From: Choristoneura fumiferana
Lineage: Eukaryota > Arthropoda > Insecta > Lepidoptera > Tortricidae
Direction: 5' to 3'
Assembly (NCBI RefSeq): GCF_025370935.1
Contig: NC_133472.1
Coordinates: forward strand, 34,450,964 to 34,514,963
Length of the DNA: 64,000 nucleotides
Below, one piece after another: positions 21,601 through 32,318 of this stretch; positions within the stretch are counted from its first letter, which is position 1, and every line of letters starts with the position of its first letter. The translations under genes were made by a program, and so were the position numbers. Under the pieces are notes generated by a model, which was not told where the DNA came from, ran no database searches, and was given only the letters and a program-made list of their open reading frames with translations.

Positions 21601-24288
21601 CCAGAGATTGGTACACCAGCATAGAGGCAGCATCTAACATAAACCAGAGCAAGATGATAAGACGATGGACAATCAATAATTATCCAAAATATACGAACAC
21701 TAAACAACAACCTGTTACAAATTATGATTTTCAATTATTTAATCAAATTATGATTTTCAATTATTTAATCAAAAGGTAATAGGTACCTGTAATGTGAATC
21801 GATGAGATCCCTGGCGTACACTTTGTTGGCACCCACGCCGCAGTAGTAAGGCCCTTGCGGCGGCGGGCAACCGCCCGGTGGCCAGCCAAATGGCCTCAGG
21901 TCGGCGTCGAGGAGGATGTATTCCTGCTCGATGCCAAACCACGGCTCTTCGTCCTTGCATTTGTCATACGCTTCCTGGCATTTGAGGCGGTGGTTGGTTT
22001 CTGCGGAAAGCTCACATTTAGCGCCTGCTGCTACGAATGAAGTAAGCAGAAATTTATTAATTAAAGCTTTAAGAACCTGTGGGTTCCATGTTGTGTTTGA
22101 AAGTGTCGCACATGACCAGGACGTGGTTGCCACGGCGGAACGGGTCCTTGTACATAGCACGAGGCACCAAGAACGTGTCAGAATTGTGGCCATCGGACTG
22201 CCCAGTCGAGCTGCCATCGAAGTTCCAGATTGGCAAATCTGTTAACAATTATGTACTCGTAAATGTTCACGCCGATCTAACAACAACACCACGTGTTGGA
22301 TACAAAATTTCCGCAAAAAAAGATATCTAAGTTATCAATAGATTGTAAAAGATAACTTGTTGTTCACCGGATATATACTAACGTTCATAATCGGTCACTA
22401 TTATGACTTACCCTAATATTTTTTATCATCACCTACACTACAACAGAGTGAACTGACGACAAGAGTCTCCTAGTAACAATACTTTTATAACGCTACCTAC
22501 AATGATGTATCTCCATCTACTCTATCTAAATCTGTTTTTTTTTAAATTAGAAATCGTAAAATTAAATGTATCTAACAACGAGAAGGTACCTATCGCTGAG
22601 TCAACAATGATATGGTTAGTACAGTGTTTAACAAGTCTACCGAAGCTAACTAGCGTTTCTACGAATGCGAAGCCGATTCAATATTAATGTGAAACCTTTC
22701 AAGTTCTCATCAAAGCTATCTCTATTCTCCCGTTCGCGCAGCTTGCATCGAACTTCAAACACATTTTCTAGATCTTCTGGAAAGTAATATGGCGGTAGAT
22801 GTTCTTGGACGTGGCTCCATTTCAATTTCTCGAGGACTTGTGTTTGATATTTTTTATTCATTTTTTCAAGTAAACGAGTCAGTTTATCTAAAATAATGAG
22901 ACTAGTATTAATACAATAAAAAGACAAATATGAAATACGAATGTCGAAAAGCCGGGTAGGTACATATGTACATCCATTTTAAAGTTGAACTCCGCGTGGC
23001 GGAATTTTTGTCGTTTCCAACTTTCAACCCCAACTTTATAAAAACTTACTAACATATTTAGTTACGTATCACTTTCGTTTACCAAATGTCTGAACTTTTA
23101 CTAATTCATCGGGCTGTTATAACTTGTTAGCCAAAGTACCTACCGTGTGCTACAGATTGGCAGAAAAAGACCGCATGTTTACGAGAACCGTGCAACTAAA
23201 TGGTATTATTTGCCTGCACTGCATTCCAGCGTTATTTAATCTGCATGCATTCCGCTTACGGGCCTCCACAGTAAAAGTTGCAAGTGCCTTTTAATAACTC
23301 AGTTAATTACGTTAATGACCAGCCAAGTGTCACAGTTTCCGGACGGAATGTTAGCACTGTATTTCGCGCAATAGTATTATTATTGTTTGTTTACTAACGA
23401 TGAAGTAATGGTCGTTAAGGCCAAACATTTTACACCGGGTGTACTAATTACGATCGTTAATAAGGATGAATTACAACTAGACTCATTGGATGTGTCGTAT
23501 TTCATTAAATTTAAACGTAGGTATGCTACTGTTAAACACAGTAAATAAACGAGACTCGAGCGTGTTTCTGGTCCTCGGTTACTTCATATTTACGCAACGG
23601 ATTGCTCAAATGCGTTGAGTTTTCGAAAACCTAATGGAAAGTAAAGCGCTTGCGTCTGAATACTGACCTTTCGCTTGTTTTGGTATGAAGTTCAAGGTGC
23701 GGTCTTTACACCGGAGGCTTTCGCCCGTGCCGTCAATCCAGATGTAGGTGGCGAGCACCCTGTCTGCGGGCAGCGGCAAGTCCTTGTAACGGCCCAACAG
23801 AGTCTTCGAAAGCACAGCGTTGGGCGAGTTGGTCAACACTGGCCCGGACAGTATCTTGGGGTTATCTGCCACGATAAAAGCACAATTATTACCCTATGAT
23901 ATCACACTCCCACTGCGTCATTGCATAAATCTTACTAGGTCGACGATCTGTAACACGGTCAGACATTTTTTATCGTAAAGACTCCGACTGGTTTTATTTT
24001 GAAAAGACTGGAAAGAAAGTAAATTTAACTGACAGCAGCATTGATTACTACAAACAAAAGATTTCGATACTTTATTAAAATGATGTTAATTAAAAGATGT
24101 TGAACAACTAATAATTTTTTGATAATTAGGTATAGTGACATTACTTGACGTTTGCTTTTGCTCTAAAATGCTTGAAGATTTAAAAAAGGTTTTTAACGTT
24201 TTGTTCCGTATTTTATTCTATTTATGGTAAATTATTGATTTATTGGATCCTGTGATAGGAACTTACCTTCTATCTTTCCGTCACCCAT
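18527..24288 (-). CDS. GS: glutamine synthetase, cytosolic type, complete seven-coding-exon gene
   Basis: Exons (5' to 3', - strand) are 24288-24267, 23865-23668, 22238-22077, 22030-21787, 21633-21376, 19179-19040 and 18675-18527. All junctions are GT/AG and join in frame to 1173 nt, 390 residues plus TAA. The enzyme makes glutamine from glutamate and ammonia using ATP. Both family signatures are present: FDGSSTGQSDGHNSDTF (residues about 80-97) and KPVQDWNGSGAHTNFS (about 272-288). Metal and substrate motifs WFGIEQEY, NAEVMPSQWEFQVGP, RRLTGLHET and SSIRIPR are intact, and the C terminus is RTCILNE. The length compares with 369-399 in insects and 373 in humans. The short acidic N terminus (MGDGKIEDNPK) does not look like a mitochondrial presequence, so the cytosolic form is inferred. 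ATG at 24288 was chosen because it is the only start in exon 1 that reads into exon 2. Confidence 0.96.
19040..19179 (-). CDS. GS: GS exon 6
   Basis: A 140-nt exon with acceptor ATTTTTAG|TGAG and donor GCAG|GTACGT. It encodes EIEKAIDKLSKVHMKHIKVY, then DPRGGKDNERRLTGLHETAS and INDFSA. RRLTG.HET is the conserved substrate-binding segment. Intron 5 upstream of it (19180-21375) is the largest intron of the coding region and holds three transposable elements. Confidence 0.95.
19471..20317 (+). mobile_element. 'CCGGCCAAGAGCGTGTCGG' family element interrupted by a nested SINE (GS intron 5)
   Basis: It starts AAAAACCGGCCAAGAGCGTG and ends CTACGGAGCCCTAAAAAG. The block order matches the copy at 54122. 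The element breaks after GGAATGTTCTAAGT and resumes at ATATTTTATACCTTAGGC, and the interruption is the SINE at 19589-19868. Confidence 0.8.
19589..19868 (+). mobile_element. nested SINE ('GGTTCCCGGCCGGGGCAAG' type)
   Basis: It contains TGGTCAAGTGCTTAGTCCCG, GGTTTGGTTCCCGGCCGGGG, GTTCTCGGGTCTTGGATG and GACTAGGTTAATTGGTGTCA, followed by an ATTT-rich tail. I recognise this as a common lepidopteran tRNA-related SINE. It sits wholly inside the older element at 19471-20317. Confidence 0.75.
20999..21317 (+). mobile_element. tRNA-derived SINE with 9-bp target-site duplication, in GS intron 5
   Basis: The body runs about 21008-21308. The head has pol III boxes TGGCCTAGTGG (21016-21026) and GGTTCGAACCC (21060-21070). 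The tail has CTGAGAGGAGGCCTGTGCCC and AGCAGTGGGACGTATATAGG. AAGTTATGA is repeated exactly at 20999-21007 and 21309-21317. It is inserted antisense to GS. Relatives are at 34861-34997, 58757-59085, 61123-61283 and 52555-52600. Confidence 0.9.
21376..21633 (-). CDS. GS: GS exon 5 (NAEVMP and signature 2)
   Basis: A 258-nt exon with acceptor TATGTTAG|ATGC and donor ATCAT|GTAAGT. It encodes CCLYAGVPISGTNAEVMPSQ, WEFQVGPSVGVSAADDLWVA and KPVQDWNGSGAHTNFS, ending KKMREENGI. It carries the second PROSITE-type GS motif, including the catalytic-site His of GAH. Confidence 0.95.
21787..22030 (-). CDS. GS: GS exon 4 (start of the catalytic barrel)
   Basis: A 244-nt exon (longest acceptor choice) encoding CELSAETNHRLKCQEAYDKC, then DEEPWFGIEQEYILLDADLR and GPYYCGVGANKVYARDLIDS. 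EQE supplies metal-binding glutamates by family knowledge. The acceptor lies in TAGCAGCAG, so the start could be 22030, 22027 or 22024, all in frame. The donor is CAG|GTACCT. Confidence 0.94.
22077..22238 (-). CDS. GS: GS exon 3 (signature 1)
   Basis: A 162-nt phase 1/1 exon with acceptor TTAACAG|AT and donor ACAG|GTTCTT. It encodes DLPIWNFDGSSTGQSDGHNS, then DTFLVPRAMYKDPFRRGNHV and LVMCDTFKHNMEPT. It contains the beta-grasp GS signature loop that closes over the active site of the neighbouring subunit. Confidence 0.95.
22239..23667. other. GS intron 2
   Basis: A 1429-nt intron. Apart from the 192-nt open segment at 22696-22887 I see no repeat family or coding region. Confidence 0.5.
22696..22887 (-). 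CDS. candidate in-frame cassette exon in GS intron 2, product part unknown
   Basis: A 192-nt stop-free segment inside the intron between exons 2 and 3. The left border (transcript sense) is a pyrimidine-rich acceptor CATTATTTTAG|AT; the right is a weak donor AAAG|GTTTCA. Both borders are phase 1, as are the GS exons around it, so inclusion would add exactly 64 residues between Lys73 and Asp74 without a frameshift. The peptide is charged and helix-like (LTRLLEKMNKKYQTQVLEKL), then HLPPYYFPEDLENVFEVR. I recognise no domain. Inclusion would put 64 residues just before the IWNFDGSSTGQ active-site strand and probably abolish catalysis. It could instead be an exon of an unrelated nested gene or a chance frame. 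Confidence 0.4.
23668..23865 (-). CDS. GS: GS exon 2 (N-terminal beta-grasp start)
   Basis: A 198-nt phase 1/1 exon. It encodes NPKILSGPVLTNSPNAVLSK through ATYIWIDGTGESLRCKDRTL and FIPKQAK. The acceptor is CGTGGCAG|AT and the donor AAAG|GTCAGT. The WIDGTGE.LRCKDRTL motif is characteristic of eukaryotic GS. Confidence 0.95.
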
Positions 24289-24318
24289 TTTTCTATCTTT
24301 TACAATTCTGTTTAAAAC
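24267..24318 (-). CDS. GS: GS exon 1 (5'UTR end plus first 22 coding nt)
   Basis: An acceptor (TTTGTTACAG) precedes 24318, then 30 nt of leader, then ATG GGT GAC GGA AAG ATA GAA G|GTAAGT. It codes MGDGKIE and the first base of Asp. The acceptor means the transcript starts in another noncoding exon to the right, so the promoter is not adjacent. Confidence 0.85.
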
Positions 24319-25637
24319 CTGTAACAAATAACACAAACATGAGTTAAGTAAATAAATACGAAATACAAAGACTAAGTAAACAGGTACCTACGTAGATTTG
24401 ATTTTAAGGAACGAAAGATGTACACAAATAAATAGCTATAAACGATTGATATTGAATTTATTTCAATAGGTACGATAAAAAATTCAAGAACCTTAGCATT
24501 GTTAAAACGCATAGCGATGGTTTTCGAGAACGCTAGAAAAAGGCAGAGAAGTCTTTCTAAACATTATGTAATGCCTAATAAGTTCATGGAATAGATGTTC
24601 CTAATAGCAATAAAGATATTTAGATATTTGCCTTGACATTTGGAAATTATGTTTAGAATAGCCACCAAACCACTGATCAGCTGAGGCTGCGTAGTAAAAT
24701 CTGCTGGAGGTACCTACCTACTATAAAAAAATAAATTATTCTTGGAAATCATGGTGTAATATTCAAATTATGATTATCAATGATGTCAAAATAATTCTAT
24801 TTATTTGATAATACACATTGCGTCGTAAATAACATACTCGATACCTATACCGACCTACACCAATAGGGTAGCTATAGGTTCTGATACTTTTTGATAAAAA
24901 AATCTTACAATGTCTTATTCCTGATTTAAAAGATTTCAAGTAATAATACCGTTTATTTGATTGGAGGTGCAAAGGCGCAAGCCAAGTACCTACGGGAGCT
25001 CGTAATGTCACCGCAAAAATAGTTAATTGTGCAAAAAGAGAGCAAAGTTGTTTCTTGTTGCGAGTGTTGATTTTGAATCCCGAGTAAGCGAAGGATTCCA
25101 TAATTGAATCACGAGCGTAGCGAGTGATTCTAGGTTAGAATCCTGAGAGCAGCAAGGGATTCAAACACACGAGATGCAATAAAACTTTAGTCTCGTGTGC
25201 CACATACAATTTTTTACCTCACCAGCGAGAACATAATTTAAATGTAACATAAGAATAAAACCATCGATACCTGGGCCAATCAAGTTTTTTACCCACACTC
25301 ATCTGTCCGTGACATTCTTCAAACAATTGCAGATTTTTGTAAGTAAACATGTTTTTTCTGTAATTTAATAGATGGTGTATTGAATATATGCCCTCCTACG
25401 TAAGTTCAACCTATTAAACCGTGAAATATCTTGTTGGAAGTACGATTGATAACGCCAGAGACAATTTTGGTAGACGCCCAAAGTGTGGGTAAAATAGTTC
25501 ATTGGCCCACCTACCTGTACAAAATAAACACATTTTTTTTTTATATAATCCGATTCGATCCGATTATTAAGAAACAAATATTTATAATAATCACATTTAA
25601 AACCCTTCCTCAAAAGTGATACGTACAGTCGCGATTA
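24319..25637. other. GS 5' intron or upstream region
   Basis: No exon recognised. At about 25075-25200 there is a run of diverged 25-bp units of the form GAATCccGAGcGTAGCGAgGGATTC, also seen near 62040-62135. Confidence 0.4.
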
Positions 25638-26355
25638 CATCTTTAAAAAAGTCACCAGAAAGTTAAGAATGCCAAACATTGTTCAAAAGCAGTAAGTAGA
25701 GTGGTTTTGAATTCGGAACGAAAGTGTCCAGTAGGTACAGTACAAATATCTCATACATAACATGAATTGTAATTTGAACTTAGAACTACTTGTAAAATAT
25801 GTCATACTTATTTTTTAATACTGCAACAAGCCTCATCTTTGGGTCATTAAAAACGTGGAACAATACCTAAAGTTATAATTTATTATAAATGTCATTAAAT
25901 ATGATTTTATTAAGATTTCATTTTTCTATTACATAAACATTTTTTATTTTTAGATTTGTTACAAAGTCATTTAATTTGACAAATATTCATTACAACTGTA
26001 GAGGTAGTGTACGGAATTATTTTATTAAAAAAAAAACATCAGAAGTGGCTTTCGTGCAACAAGGTTGCATACTTTGTTGCATAAATTTACATTTTGGAAA
26101 TATTTCGTTGTCATGTAATTTATTAGGTAGCGATATATTTTTATTACCATAAATTTAATTTAAGATTGTAATCAACACATTTGATCCTATCTCTCGCTTT
26201 TCAGTGAGTAGACCCAACGCTGTCCTCAGCATTTAAAAAAATAAATTAAAAAGATACACTCATCTCATGGAGTGAGCAAAATGCGATTTTGCTCACTGAT
26301 TTCTCATAGCAAAACCTGCCTGTTTGAGGTGCAGAGGTGAAAATATTTTTTTTAT
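25638..26355. repeat. 0.7-kb direct repeat, copy 1
   Basis: Collinear with 30128-30835: shared blocks include GTCACCAGAAAGTTAAGAAT, GTGTCCAGTAGGTAC, CATCTTTGGGTCATTAAAAA, ACATTTTGGAAATATTTCGT and the hairpin GAGCAAAATGCGATTTTGCTC, ending GCCTGTTTGAGGTGC. The copies differ by small indels. No open reading frame is conserved. Confidence 0.85.
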
Positions 26356-26691
26356 CATCGCGGCCACTTAAATATCTCCTGTTATAGTAGGTAATTATGG
26401 CATCTATTAATCAAAAATGGATCGCGGTCGTTTACCTATGATACATGTTTACCTACCTATAGCGTCTTTCTTTACTGGTACCTACGTGTAGATACTTTAC
26501 TTGCCTACGGTTTGTTTGAATGATTTTTATAGTCCATTTTGATCAATGACCAAATACAGATACCTACCTACGGAAGAGGTTGTCGAAGTAATTTATCTAA
26601 CAAATGCAGTGTAACATATTAATAATTTACAAAAAAAACAGCAGTTCATCACATCGCAATTACCTAGTTATGCATAATGTAAATAAACCGC

Positions 26692-26819
26692 AGGGCTACT
26701 ACGAAACTCGAAACTCGAAGTTCGTATCTAACCGCCCCTCTCGCTCTCGTGTTAAATAGTATAAGTGTCAGAGGGACCGCACGACACGAACTTCGATTTT
26801 CGAATTTCGTAGTAGCCCT
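26692..26819. mobile_element. 128-bp palindromic MITE, AGGGCTACTACGAAA ends
   Basis: AGGGCTACTACGAAACTCGAA at the left is mirrored by TTCGAATTTCGTAGTAGCCCT at the right, with the middle containing GAGAGCGAGAGGGGC-like sequence. The same family is at 63413-63534. Confidence 0.75.
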
Positions 26820-27976
26820 CCAGATCCTTGACACAGTGCCGCGGTGAAATCACGAAATCGATTGGCACTCTGCCTAAATAATAATGGTTGTAAGAACTCG
26901 TAGACAAGTAGTGCCACGGCCCGCTATACCACGCCAACACGCGACAGACCCATTTCTATGCACAAAACCAAAGTGGTGTATGTTGTATGCATTCGAACTG
27001 AGGCTGTATATACAACTTTCCACAAAAAAGCGTGAGCTACCTATCATCAGTCCTGATTTATACGGGTGGCGATAGGAGTGGTGCTTGTCTCCTACGCTTT
27101 AGTTAGACTTTGTCTCCCATTTTATTTTCCCGGAATTTTGTTTATGTGAAAATAAATGGTCATTTCACTCCTTTTCTGTACACGAATGCAATACGAAAGA
27201 CCTGAACTCATCCGCTACACGCAGAATTTAATGTTTATAATCTATTTTGATTTTGTTTTATATGATCAACTTTTGCGGTAGCCCTATTTATATGCCGCTG
27301 TACCTATCCTGAATCTCTTAACTGTTGCCATTTTTTGTGTTGAAGTTGCTTAGGTAGGTACACGAAATTGCTAACTAATGAGTCGATCTGGTTGTTTGAT
27401 GACGGAATGAATAATCAAACGATCTAAACGTTTGCCGTCTAGTAATTACGTGGTTCTTAACGATGGAAATTAAATTCATGTTTAGTATTCGCATTATAAT
27501 TTTGATCTTCGCACATATTTTTCTTTTCGTGAGCAGAATACGTTAGGTACTTATCGCTCTTTTTGGTTCCTTCTCTAAAAGTGAAGTATGTACATGTACC
27601 TACCTAATGGGACATACATGGGGGGGGGGAATACGTACTTGCAGATAGTGAGAACGCATACAATTTACTTTGAAAATTTTATTTTTATTTTACTTATTGA
27701 GACATTCAAAATTTACAAGACCTTTCAGTATGAAGAGAAGTGTGTTAGCTATCTCATAGTGGCGATTCCTGATTTACATTGACAAGTAGCTTTCAATCAT
27801 CATTAAATCAAAAACTTTTTTACGTTGTGATTTACTTAATAGATCGTATTACAGGATAGCTAAGCAATAAATGCATATTAGGATTTGTTTATTTCATCAT
27901 TCATTTATCACTATTTTATTATGCACTAACCGGTTTCCAGTCTTATGTTTTGCAACCATAGCAACATCACAGTTTA
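26820..27976. other. no gene seen
   Basis: AT-rich sequence with a 9-base G run near 27620 and no recognised repeat or exon. Confidence 0.35.
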
Positions 27977-28169
27977 TCCATACTATAATATTATAAATGC
28001 GAAAGTGTGTGTGTTTATGTGGATGTTTGTCCGTCTTTCACGTCGAAACGAGCGTTGGATCGACGTGATTTTTGACATAGAGATAGTTTATGGGCCAGAG
28101 AGTGACATAGGCTACTTTATACAGCGCGATAACGAATTCCACGTGGGCAAAGCCGCGGGCAAAAGCTAG
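27977..28169 (+). mobile_element. short Helitron-like element
   Basis: It begins TCCATACTATAATATTATAA directly after A and ends GCCGCGGGCAAAAGCTAG directly before T. The 5' TC, 3' CTAG and insertion between A and T are Helitron hallmarks. The interior CGAAAGTGTGTGTGTTTATG and CACGTGGGCAAAGCCGCGGG is a widespread lepidopteran sequence. No Rep/helicase is encoded. Confidence 0.7.
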
Positions 28170-30127
28170 TTTACAATAAATTTTAAAGCTCGCACGTATC
28201 CACCTAAATTTAAATGAAGACGCCGCGTCAATATAACTAATTCGCGCTTGAAATAGAAACACTCAACATAACTATTTATTTGTTCACTGAAATCAAAATG
28301 CAAGATTAACTGAGTAAGTATTCAAAATACCATTTAATAATAAGAATACGAATATGACAAAACCGCGTAATTAAAACATATCAGAATTTACTACGGAAGG
28401 TTAAAAGGAATCTAGCACGTGCCTTTGATTAGCAAAGCAACAATAGTTATTTTGGTTTGGTTATCACGAAATGACATTTACCGGCTCAGACCAGTATGTA
28501 ACCGTACATGTTATGTTAGCAGATTATATTATGAGCAGAATGTTAAAATATACAGAATGTATGTGATCGTGATCGGTACCGGTACCGGTCCATCGGTACT
28601 GCCTACGTACCTACCTACTCAGCTGTCAGGGATTTTTCCATAGTGAGCCGCCTACATCATCACTTGTGCATGCACGCTACAGCTCGTCCTTCCATACACA
28701 TAACTAACTATACTTAATTTTCATGGGTATTTGTATTTATCCGGCTCTACATATAACTCTAACAATAATACAGTTTTTAAATAATCAAAAATAAAAATAA
28801 AACACACCACCTACTTGCAGGTTAAACTCAATTTAGTTTTTTAATGAACCAGTAAAATAATATAAGTAGTAAGTGTTTGCCTACGTAATAAAGTTAATGA
28901 ACAAAGCGCATTTAACAGTTAACAATAGATCTGGATTGGATACACGCGGCAATAGTTAGCGACGCCATTGTCTCAATGTCGATTACTAATTTACTTTGTC
29001 ACATTAACACATTTGTCAATCTTGTATGGCGCTAAGTACGTGGCTGTAAAACGAAGTACAAAAATAACCAGCTACTTTTGATGCTGACTGTACCTGCCAG
29101 TGCATTAATCATAATAATCAAGCGTTGACAGCTGCGACGTATACTCGCTACAATGCCTAATTATAATATAATATGATATATTAGATCATGCAAACCTTTC
29201 TCAAAGTAAATTATTATTTTTGTTTTTACCCGGGGCGTAATGTTGTACCTACTGAATTTCATTATAACCTGCTGGTTAGTAATGTGATGCTCTCTTCTCA
29301 TAAGTTCTTATTGTTATGCGTTTAATTTCTTCAAAATCGCACGGCGTACAGCCCGTATACCTAGTGCCGAAGACGTTGTAATAAAAACCACGGCACGCGT
29401 CATCGTGAATGACTCTACCTATACAGCTCAGCAGCTCAGCCCCGCGGGCGACCCGCGCCGCGCCGAATTTATTTGAAAATCAAACTTATTCGAAAATCGA
29501 GCTGGTTAGGCCACGGCAAGTATCAAAACTGTAATACATTACTACAGAGGCCGTGAAATAGGGGATTTGCTGGCCGAGTAAGCTATACATGGCAGAGTGT
29601 TAACGAGACCAGGCCATCTAGAGATACGAGGCCAACAATCCCTGTTCGCGGACGAGGCTTGTATGTATAGTGCTTTTCTCAAATAAATCCAAGGAAATAA
29701 TACCATGTCACTTGATGATCAACTCATATCGGAAACAATAACACTTATTTGAACTAAAAACTACTAATTTTACGTATAAACCATATAAGTATTTTTTTTT
29801 CTATTGCCGCGATAATACTACTCTTTATCAGCTATATCTTTGTAAGCTGTTTGTGTTAACAAATGTTTTTGTCACCGAATCTTGAGATGATTTTATTTAC
29901 TTATTAAAAAATTATGACACCTTATTTATTGGTTATTTTAATAAATTCTAACAATAAATGTCAATTATTATATTATTATTGTTTATTATATTGAATACCT
30001 GATTTAATCTAATTAAATAATCTAGTCGAATAAGTGATTAAAAAGTAAATACACATCACAAACTATGTTTTCCTTAATAGGCAGTATGCCATAGATAGTA
30101 AATAAAATAAATAAAACCCACTGATAG
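28170..30127. other. no gene seen
   Basis: AT-rich. Contains the 40-bp block shared with about 12350 (at about 29380-29415) and a short CCGGTACCGGTACCGGT-like run near 28575. Confidence 0.35.
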
Positions 30128-30835
30128 CATCTTTAAAAAGTCACCAGAAAGTTAAGAATGCCAAACAATCGGAACGAAAAAGTGTCCAGTAGGTACAATA
30201 CAAATCTCATATTCATAACATGCATTGTAATTTGAACTTAGAACTTAATGTAAAATATGTCATACTTATTTTTTTATACTGCAAAAAGCCTCATCTTTGG
30301 GTCATTAAAAAGGTTGAACAGTAAACGTATAATTTATTATAAATGTTATTAAACCTTTAAATATGGTTTTATTAAGATTTAGATTTCTATTACATAAACA
30401 TAAATAGATTTGTTACAAATTCATTCAATTTGACAAATATTTATTCCAACTGTAGACGGAATTCTTTTATAAAAAACAAACAAGAGAAGCGGCTTTCGTG
30501 CAACGAGGTTGCATACTTTATTAAAAGATCGGGAAAATTTACATTTTGGAAATATTTCGTTGTCATGTAATTTTTTAGGTATCGATATATTTTTAATACC
30601 ATTAATTTAAGATTGTAATCAACACATTTAATCCTATCTTAGCTTTTTTCGTGTTGAAGTGAAAGTGACATATCAAAGTTCAAATATTTGGAATTAAGTG
30701 AATAGACCCAACACGTACACACATTGAAAAAAAAAAGTTTGTCTCACGGAGTAAGCAAAATGCGATTTTGCTCACTGATTTCTCATAGCAAAACCCGCCT
30801 GTTTGAGGTGCTGAGGTGAAAAATTTATTTTTTCA
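30128..30835. repeat. 0.7-kb direct repeat, copy 2
   Basis: Same orientation as 25638-26355, about 4.5 kb away. It lacks about 30 bp present in copy 1 after GCCAAACA and the TTTGTTGCATA block, but has an extra insert near 30650-30710. Confidence 0.85.
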
Positions 30836-32318
30836 TTGACATGCATAAGTAAACATGACTACTTACCTACCTAACGAATTCTTTCTTCACTTTGTAGTTT
30901 ACTGTTTACCTTGCTAGGCTTCTCTGATTCATAAAAACACAATAGTACTTAATACCCAGTATAATGTTAATGTTCTTTTGTTTAAAAGTTGATTAAGTAC
31001 GCTATCTTCGTTTCCATTTGTTTGAGGTTTTGTTTGTTAACCATTATTATTTATTCCATTAAGCCGATATTAACAACACAAGAGAATATAAAGCTATAGT
31101 TATATATTAGAGTAATTTTTAGAGTAATTAAGTACCTAAGTAACTGCTTGATTAAAAATTGATATCCAGTTACTATCAGCAGTACTATTAGTTATTCTGT
31201 TATTAGGCACAGACTTCCTTTCGTAGTAAAAGGCACTGTACTAACCTATTTGGATAAAAACTGTATACTTATCCTACTAGTTTGGTTACTTACGTTTCTA
31301 CTGGTCTTGTTGAAAAAAATTCCAATTCTGCTTTGGTTACAATGAGTGGGTGGGTGGAAGGTTACTAGGTGTGATGAATCACGTTTATTTTGCTCAGAAT
31401 AAAAACCTTTGTGAATTTGAACTTGCAACAACTAAATTAAGACCGGTATCATTTCATGTCAAGGAACTTTTTGTTATCAGTGCATTGCACTTACATAGGC
31501 TATGTTTTCAAATTACACTTGACATACGACAGCCAGAGTCATGCAGTGGTGAATTATTTAAAGTTTTATATCACAGTTTTTTTTAACATTCCGTTTACTC
31601 AATGGCAAGGCAGATCCCACTACACTACATAGTAACCTTGATATTCCATATAATCAATGTAAGATTGCGTCTCCGTATTTATATGACGATATCATTTCAT
31701 TTTAGTAGTTCTGAACTCTGACTTTTATTATGTCTACCCGTATACCTACTCTCGAAACTGTGGCGAGGCTAAATTGCGTAATAAAGCAATGCCCTACTTG
31801 TTCAATATTTTCTTGATCCATAGATCAATGGGGACCGCGTCCGTTCAAAAAGAAATACGCCCCTAATCCACTAATCACTAGTAATCATTTTTGATTATCT
31901 ACTAAGCCCCTACTTAACTAGTATTAAAGTGATTTTGTCAATACTCGCAGGCAGCACTGATTTACAGGCAGTATCAGCCGCTGGCGGCGTGTGCTTTATC
32001 ATTGTAATTTCATTGATGTCGTGGCGATCAAATTTTTACTACATTTTTCCGGAGCAGACGGACCGTCGTGAGTTAAATCACCTGTCAAACTACCCGGATA
32101 TCAACTTACTTAATTATATTTACAAATATTTTACAGATGTTACGAAATAATACATAGAAGAATTTTCCAAAAAATTATACCTCTTTGCTGGTAAAAGTAC
32201 CTATCTTTGTTCGTTTCTGCCTACGAATACAAAAGTACGCGGAAAGAAGGATACCGAAAACAAAATTTCGGGCGTCGTGTGTCTCGTAGACTCAAATTTT
32301 GTTTGAAACAGTTATATA
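30836..32318. other. no gene seen
   Basis: AT-rich sequence. Short open frames do not resemble known proteins and lack consistent splice borders. Confidence 0.35.

Noticed and set aside
21372..22245. + strand open frames opposite GS exons 4 and 5
   Set aside because: Antisense shadows of conserved GS exons; the - strand carries the family motifs.
25060..25200. CRISPR-like array of short repeats
   Set aside because: Eukaryotic context, diverged semi-palindromic units without regular unique spacers.
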